This document shows positions 6,087-9,422 of a stretch of DNA of 9,422 nucleotides, one piece after another. The DNA lies in assembly GCA_040830545.1 (NCBI GenBank), contig JBFOMB010000075.1, positions 1-9,422 of the forward strand, written 5' to 3'. The stretch's first letter is position 1. Each line of letters opens with the position of its first letter. The stretch is from HXMU1420-2 sp040830545. Its GTDB lineage: Bacteria; Pseudomonadota; Alphaproteobacteria; Rhodobacterales; Rhodobacteraceae. The notes under the pieces are model-generated. The model had not been told where the DNA came from. It was given only the letters and a program-made list of their open reading frames with translations, and searched no databases. Position numbers and translations under genes: made by a program.

Positions 6087-6690
6087 AGCGCTGTTTACCC
6101 GCAGTGATGGGTCATATGCCTTTGCCCGTTGGGGTCGTCCAATTGCACCCGTAGTCTTCGGAGTCGAAGAGGACACGCTGGGTATCCTGAAAGGGGCCTG
6201 GCAGGCGGTGACCCTGTTGGCCGGGCATCAGATGGCGGAAACCGACCCGGAACTGGGCGCGAATGTCATGATGTTCTTTTTCCGCGACTGGTCGGAATTG
6301 ACGGATGTGCCTGATCTGGATCGTTTGGTGCCGGGGTTGGCGGATCTGGTTCTGCGGCTGGAGGCGGGTGGGGCCAATCAGTACCGTGTCTTCCGGTTTG
6401 ACGACAACGCCGCGATTCAGGCCTGTTTCATTTTCCTGCGCATGGATGACGAATTGTCTGCGGTTCCGGCGGAGACACTGGCACTCAGTCAGGTCGTGCA
6501 ATCGGTGCTGTTGTGGTCGGACAAGGCGTTCAAGGAGCAATCCCCGCTGGCCATCGCAGAAGGCACGACCGTCCTGCGACCTGAAATCGGCGACCTGATC
6601 CGCGCCGCGTACGACCCGGTCATGCCACCCGCGGCAAATGACTCGTCCCACGCCCTGCGACTGTTTGCACGGATGCCGCGCGGAGAATAG
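6067..6690 (+). CDS. conserved-looking hypothetical protein, 207 residues
   Basis: I do not recognise a named domain. The product is predicted to be a soluble cytoplasmic protein: there is no signal peptide and no long hydrophobic helix. Notable segments are an aromatic N-terminal block YAFARWGRPIAPVVFG (17-32), LAGHQMAETDPELGANVM (51-68), an aromatic FFFRDW (70-75), GANQYRVFRFDD (102-113), and FIFLRMDDEL (121-130). The alternating short hydrophobic strands suggest an alpha/beta fold. The ATG at 6067 has GGAGC about 7 bases upstream. The gene begins inside the last 20 bases of the MazG-like gene, in another frame, which implies translational coupling and perhaps a shared role. It ends 65 bases before the CDF transporter. 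Codon use looks like that of its neighbours, so recent transfer is unlikely. Confidence 0.82.
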   Translation: MNPDQIEALFTRSDGSYAFARWGRPIAPVVFGVEEDTLGILKGAWQAVTLLAGHQMAETDPELGANVMMFFFRDWSELTDVPDLDRLVPGLADLVLRLEAGGANQYRVFRFDDNAAIQACFIFLRMDDELSAVPAETLALSQVVQSVLLWSDKAFKEQSPLAIAEGTTVLRPEIGDLIRAAYDPVMPPAANDSSHALRLFARMPRGE

Positions 6691-6720
6691 CGCTTGCGTG
6701 TCTCGGCGGGCACAGGCCAC

Positions 6721-6755
6721 CCTGTCGGGCAACCTGAGATCGGAGACGGGACAGG
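6721..6755 (+). promoter_or_regulatory. possible RNA stem covering the CDF ribosome-binding site
   Basis: CCTGTC (6721-6726) is complementary to GACAGG (6750-6755), which ends directly at the ATG of the transporter gene and contains its purine-rich ribosome-binding region (GGGACAGG). If formed, the stem would partly hide the start site. The stem is only six base pairs with a 23-base loop, so chance pairing is quite possible. Confidence 0.25.
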
Positions 6756-7691
6756 ATGGAACAGGTCGAAACACGCGCCCTTAAGATTTCGCAATGGGGC
6801 AATCTGGGCATGGCTCTGGCCGGGATTGTTGCGGCCTGGGCGTCGAATTCTCAGTCGCTGATGATGGATGGATTGTTTTCTGGCGTCGGATTCCTCTCTG
6901 CCATAGCCGCCATCCGCATCGCCCGAAATGCTTCCCGAGGCCCGGACCGGGACCGTCCCTTTGGTTATGCGGCGGACGAAGCGATTTACAAGACGTTCCG
7001 GTCGCTGGCCCTGCTGGGGTTGGTGATGTTTGGCCTGACCAACGCGGTTCTGAACATCCTGCGCTATGCGTCAGGGGGCGAACCGCCCGCGTTGGAGTTT
7101 GGGCCTATCGTTGTCTACGCCGTCGCAGTTTCCATCGTCTGCTTTGGTCTGGCCTGGACGCATCGGCGTGCCTGGATTCGCACCGGGCGAAAAAGTGGCA
7201 TGCTCAAACTTGAGATGCATGCCGCGCTCTATGATGGGGCGGTGACCGTTGTGGCCGGTGTCGCGTTGCTTGCTGCACCGTTTCTGACGAAAACCGCGTT
7301 GGCCCCCATTGTGCCTGTGGCGGATTCAGTTGTGCTGCTGTTTCTCTGCGGATTTGCCATCACGGGGTACTTCGTTACGTTCCGGGGTGGGCTGGCAGAG
7401 CTTGCAGGCGCGACCGCACATCCAGATGACATATTGAGCGTTTCGCGCGTCGTACGGCCCCTTCTGAAGGAGGTGGGCGCGCGATTGATTGACCTGGCCA
7501 TGATCCGCACGGGACGCACGGATCAGATCGTCTTGTACATTTCGCCCGGGCAGGCGATGACCGGGGGTGAGATCGACGCACTGACAAAACGGTTGCAAGC
7601 GGCGTTGCTGGTAGCGGACCGAGAGGCGGCGATACTGGTTGTATTGAGCGAACAAGGGCGCACAGGCCCAACAAATGAGGCAGAGACATGA
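6756..7691 (+). CDS. cation diffusion facilitator (CDF) family transporter
   Basis: This is a predicted inner-membrane divalent-metal exporter of the CDF family (Cation_efflux domain). Known relatives move Zn2+, Cd2+, Co2+, Mn2+ or Fe2+ out in exchange for protons. The 311 residues fit the family: about six helices (roughly 13-30, 35-56, 84-103, 115-134, 158-175, 187-207) followed by a cytoplasmic C-terminal domain (about 220-297). The TM2 motif is SLMMDGLFSG (34-43) and TM5 has HAALYDGAV (155-163). Relative to YiiP-type sites, the second Asp of TM2 is replaced by Ser (D38...S42), and the TM5 His is five rather than four residues before the Asp (H155, D160). This pattern may mark a separate CDF subgroup, so the metal is uncertain. 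The stop overlaps the ybgC start by four bases (ATGA), which suggests co-translation with the Tol-associated thioesterase. Confidence 0.87.
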   Translation: MEQVETRALKISQWGNLGMALAGIVAAWASNSQSLMMDGLFSGVGFLSAIAAIRIARNASRGPDRDRPFGYAADEAIYKTFRSLALLGLVMFGLTNAVLNILRYASGGEPPALEFGPIVVYAVAVSIVCFGLAWTHRRAWIRTGRKSGMLKLEMHAALYDGAVTVVAGVALLAAPFLTKTALAPIVPVADSVVLLFLCGFAITGYFVTFRGGLAELAGATAHPDDILSVSRVVRPLLKEVGARLIDLAMIRTGRTDQIVLYISPGQAMTGGEIDALTKRLQAALLVADREAAILVVLSEQGRTGPTNEAET

Positions 7692-8086
7692 GTGACGTGC
7701 ACCATTTTCCGATCACAGTCTTCTATGAAGACACGGATATGGCCGGGATCGTCTATTATGCGAACTATCTGCGCTTCATTGAACGGGCGCGGTCGACCAT
7801 TGTTGAAGAAATGGGCATCGATCAGCTGGCGATGAAAGCTGACGGTATCGTGTTCGCCATCAGCCGGGTCGAGGCCGACTATCGCGGTTCCGCCCGTTTG
7901 GGGGACCGGTTGACCGTTGAAACCACCCATTGGGCGCACAGCGCCGCGCGTTGGCTGTTCGCTCAGAAGGTCATGCGCGGGGACGAACTGATTTTCCAGG
8001 CGAAGGTCACCGCCGTCAGTATGACAACCGAAGGCCGCCCCGTGCGTCTGCCCAAAGAGGTGCGCGCGCTTATCGGTAAAACCTAG
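7688..8086 (+). CDS. ybgC: Tol-Pal system-associated acyl-CoA thioesterase YbgC
   Basis: YbgC is a hotdog-fold (4HBT) cytoplasmic thioesterase that hydrolyses acyl-CoA or acyl-ACP thioesters and is usually encoded at the head of the tol-pal operon. The 132 residues are the usual length. The signature is at the N terminus: YEDTDMAGIVYYANYLRFIERAR (residues 13-35), including the conserved Asp at position 17 and the YxNY-x-x-F-x-E-R helix. The start is the ATG at 7688, overlapping the CDF stop by four bases. The next gene is tolQ, 97 bases downstream with its own promoter candidate. The placement before tolQR supports the assignment. Its role in envelope biogenesis is inferred from the conserved linkage. 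Confidence 0.94.
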   Translation: MSDVHHFPITVFYEDTDMAGIVYYANYLRFIERARSTIVEEMGIDQLAMKADGIVFAISRVEADYRGSARLGDRLTVETTHWAHSAARWLFAQKVMRGDELIFQAKVTAVSMTTEGRPVRLPKEVRALIGKT

Positions 8087-8106
8087 GCCGGTTTCTGCCG
8101 GTTCTG

Positions 8107-8136
8107 TTGGCAATTCGCACCATTCTGGTCTAGAGT
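8107..8136 (+). promoter_or_regulatory. candidate sigma-70-type promoter for tolQR
   Basis: TTGGCA (8107-8112) matches the -35 consensus at five of six positions. TAGAGT (8131-8136) matches the -10 consensus at four of six, with an 18-base spacer. Transcription would start near 8143, about 40 bases before the tolQ ATG. This would allow tolQR expression independently of the CDF-ybgC transcript. Confidence 0.5.
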
Positions 8137-8183
8137 CTTTGGCAACAAGGCCGAACAACCGGCTGTCACGACAGAGCAGGCTT

Positions 8184-8879
8184 ATGGAAACCGACGCCCT
8201 CGCGCTCGCACAGGAGGTGGATTTCTCCATGTGGGCGCTATTTGCACGTGCGACCCTGACCGTGAAACTGGTGATGTTGATGTTGATCATCGCCTCATTC
8301 TGGTCCTGGTCGATCATCATTCAGAAACTCATCGTCTTCCGCGCGGCACGGTCCGAGGCGGGCAAGTTCGATCAGGCCTTCTGGTCAGGAGAACCGCTGG
8401 ACGGATTGTTCGAGGACATCGGTCCAACGCCAAAGGGACGATCCGAACGGGTGTTTGCCGCTGGCATGACCGAGTGGCGACGCTCCCATCGCACTGATGG
8501 TGGGCTGATTGCGGGCGCGCAGGCGCGGATTGACCGGTCCATGGATGTGGCCATCAACAAAGAGGCCGAGGGGCTGCGCAAGGGGCTGCCCATTCTGGCG
8601 ACCGTCGGGTCGACCGCACCCTTTATTGGTCTGTTCGGGACAGTCTGGGGCATCATGAATGCCTTTATCGAGATTGCAGAGCAGCAGAACACCAACCTGG
8701 CCGTGGTGGCGCCGGGGATTGCCGAGGCTTTGCTGGCCACCGGCCTGGGCCTGTTGGCGGCGATTCCGGCGGTGATCTTTTACAATAAACTCTCGGCAGA
8801 CAGCGACCGGATCGTAGCCGGGTACGAAGCTTTTGCCGATGAATTCGCGACGATCCTGTCGCGGCAACTGGACAGCTAA
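8184..8879 (+). CDS. tolQ: Tol-Pal system proton channel subunit TolQ
   Basis: TolQ is the polytopic inner-membrane subunit of the TolQRA motor, which uses the proton motive force to drive outer-membrane constriction and Pal movement during division. The 231 residues match the family (MotA/TolQ/ExbB). Three membrane helices are visible: TM1 (about 25-48), TM2 (about 136-160, with VGSTAPFIGLFGTVWG, the family signature), and TM3 (about 174-200, with ALLATGLGLLAAIPA). A cytoplasmic loop of about 85 residues lies between TM1 and TM2. Thr144 and Thr186 sit in the helix positions that line the proton path in relatives. The frame is open upstream to 8139, but the ATG at 8184 (METDALALAQ...) has GAGCAGG upstream and gives the usual length. 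tolR follows after three bases. Confidence 0.96.
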   Translation: METDALALAQEVDFSMWALFARATLTVKLVMLMLIIASFWSWSIIIQKLIVFRAARSEAGKFDQAFWSGEPLDGLFEDIGPTPKGRSERVFAAGMTEWRRSHRTDGGLIAGAQARIDRSMDVAINKEAEGLRKGLPILATVGSTAPFIGLFGTVWGIMNAFIEIAEQQNTNLAVVAPGIAEALLATGLGLLAAIPAVIFYNKLSADSDRIVAGYEAFADEFATILSRQLDS

Positions 8880-8882
8880 GCC

Positions 8883-9344
8883 ATGGGCGCAACGTTGCAG
8901 GAACCCCAGGGCGGCGGCGGTGGCCGACGGCGGCGGCGCGGCGGGCGCGCGCGGCCTATGGCCGAAATCAACGTCACGCCGTTTGTGGATGTGATGTTGG
9001 TGCTGCTGATCATCTTCATGGTTGCAGCCCCCCTGCTGACCGTAGGCGTTCCCGTCGAGTTGCCAAAGACCGCCGCGACCGCTCTGCCCGGCGCAACCGA
9101 GGAACCGTTGACTGTGACCGTGACTGCAGAGGGCGAGGTGCAGATTCAGACAACCTCGGTTCCCCGCGGGGAACTTGTCACGCGGTTGAGCGCGATAGCA
9201 GCGGAACGCAGCAGCGATCGGGTCTATCTGCGGGCGGATGGGGCGGTTCGCTATGATGTGGTGATGCAGGTGATGGGGGCGCTCAACGCGGGCGGGTTTT
9301 CCGACGGGGCGCTGGTGACGGATACCGGCGGGCCGGCGCCGTAG
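8883..9344 (+). CDS. tolR: Tol-Pal system protein TolR
   Basis: TolR is the ExbD/TolR-family partner of TolQ, with a short cytoplasmic N terminus, one membrane helix and a periplasmic domain. The 153 residues fit the family. The helix (about 34-54, FVDVMLVLLIIFMVAAPLL) carries the essential membrane Asp (D36), preceded by the conserved EINVTPFVDVML motif. The N-terminal 25 residues are a Gly- and Arg-rich tail. The ATG at 8883 is three bases after the tolQ stop and has no strong ribosome-binding site, suggesting coupling to tolQ translation. An internal ATG at 8958 (MAEINVTP) would also give a functional core but lacks a ribosome-binding site. The periplasmic part (about 55-150) keeps the usual pattern LTVTVTAEGEVQIQ...VYLRADGAV. 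Confidence 0.95.
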   Translation: MGATLQEPQGGGGGRRRRRGGRARPMAEINVTPFVDVMLVLLIIFMVAAPLLTVGVPVELPKTAATALPGATEEPLTVTVTAEGEVQIQTTSVPRGELVTRLSAIAAERSSDRVYLRADGAVRYDVVMQVMGALNAGGFSDGALVTDTGGPAP

Positions 9345-9422
9345 GAAACCGGGGGGGGAGGGTGGGGGTTGGGCAACAGCCCAGAAAATTTACGGCAAAG
9401 GCCAGGGGGGGTGGATCGGGGG
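9345..9422 (+). other. G-rich tail after tolR with G-quadruplex-type motif
   Basis: The final 78 bases hold unusually long G-runs: eight at 9351-9358, three at 9360-9362, five at 9364-9368, three at 9371-9373, seven at 9405-9411 and five at 9418-9422. The first four runs, with loops of 1, 1 and 2 bases, fit a G-quadruplex pattern. A small hairpin TGGGC-AACA-GCCCA (9370-9383) follows. No start of tolA is recognisable, although tolA is the expected next gene. The stretch may be poor-quality sequence at a contig end. Confidence 0.55.

Noticed and set aside
8087..8106. Repeated GCCGGTTTCT/GCCGGTTCT after ybgC as a terminator or repeat element
   Set aside because: Only two imperfect copies with no strong stem and no U-run; most likely chance.
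7523..8320. 265-codon minus-strand open frame antisense to the CDF gene, ybgC and tolQ
   Set aside because: It spans three genes with clear family signatures on the other strand and its translation shows no recognisable domain.

Overview
The window looks like a chromosomal core segment from an alphaproteobacterium of the order Rhodobacterales (Roseobacter-like). The reasons are the moderately high GC content, the contiguous ruvC-ruvA-ruvB block, the ybgC-tolQ-tolR block, and a small DUF1127 (YjiS-like) gene with its own promoter and terminator. This placement comes from recognising protein families and gene order, not from a database search. I see no insertion sequence, phage gene, CRISPR array, tRNA, rRNA or defence locus.

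Layout. Positions 27-1418 encode a MATE-family exporter. It overlaps by one base with prmA (1418-2290), the methyltransferase for ribosomal protein L11. A small single-pass membrane protein of unknown function follows (2394-2741). It converges on a minus-strand gene for a 68-residue DUF1127 protein (2890-3096), and that gene ends in a clear intrinsic terminator (2835-2866). A 341-base divergent intergenic region (3097-3437) holds several dyads and direct repeats. After it come ruvC, ruvA and ruvB (3438-5729), the complete Holliday-junction branch-migration and resolution set. Downstream are a MazG-like pyrophosphohydrolase gene with a TTG start (5751-6086), an overlapping gene for a 207-residue protein I do not recognise (6067-6690), and a cation diffusion facilitator (CDF) gene (6756-7691). 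The CDF gene overlaps ybgC by four bases (7688-8086). tolQ (8184-8879) and tolR (8883-9344) follow, with a good sigma-70-like promoter just before tolQ. The last 78 bases are very G-rich and do not show the start of tolA, which would be expected next.

How the genes work together. RuvA and RuvB move Holliday junctions and RuvC cuts them. TolQ and TolR form the inner-membrane proton-driven motor of the Tol-Pal envelope system, and YbgC is the thioesterase usually encoded at the head of that operon. The other genes are housekeeping or accessory transporters and small proteins. The least explained parts are the 207-residue protein with its overlapping MazG-like partner, the CDF transporter coupled to ybgC, and the repeat-rich DUF1127/ruvC intergenic region. 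I found no convincing new multi-gene system; most of the window is ordinary core genome.
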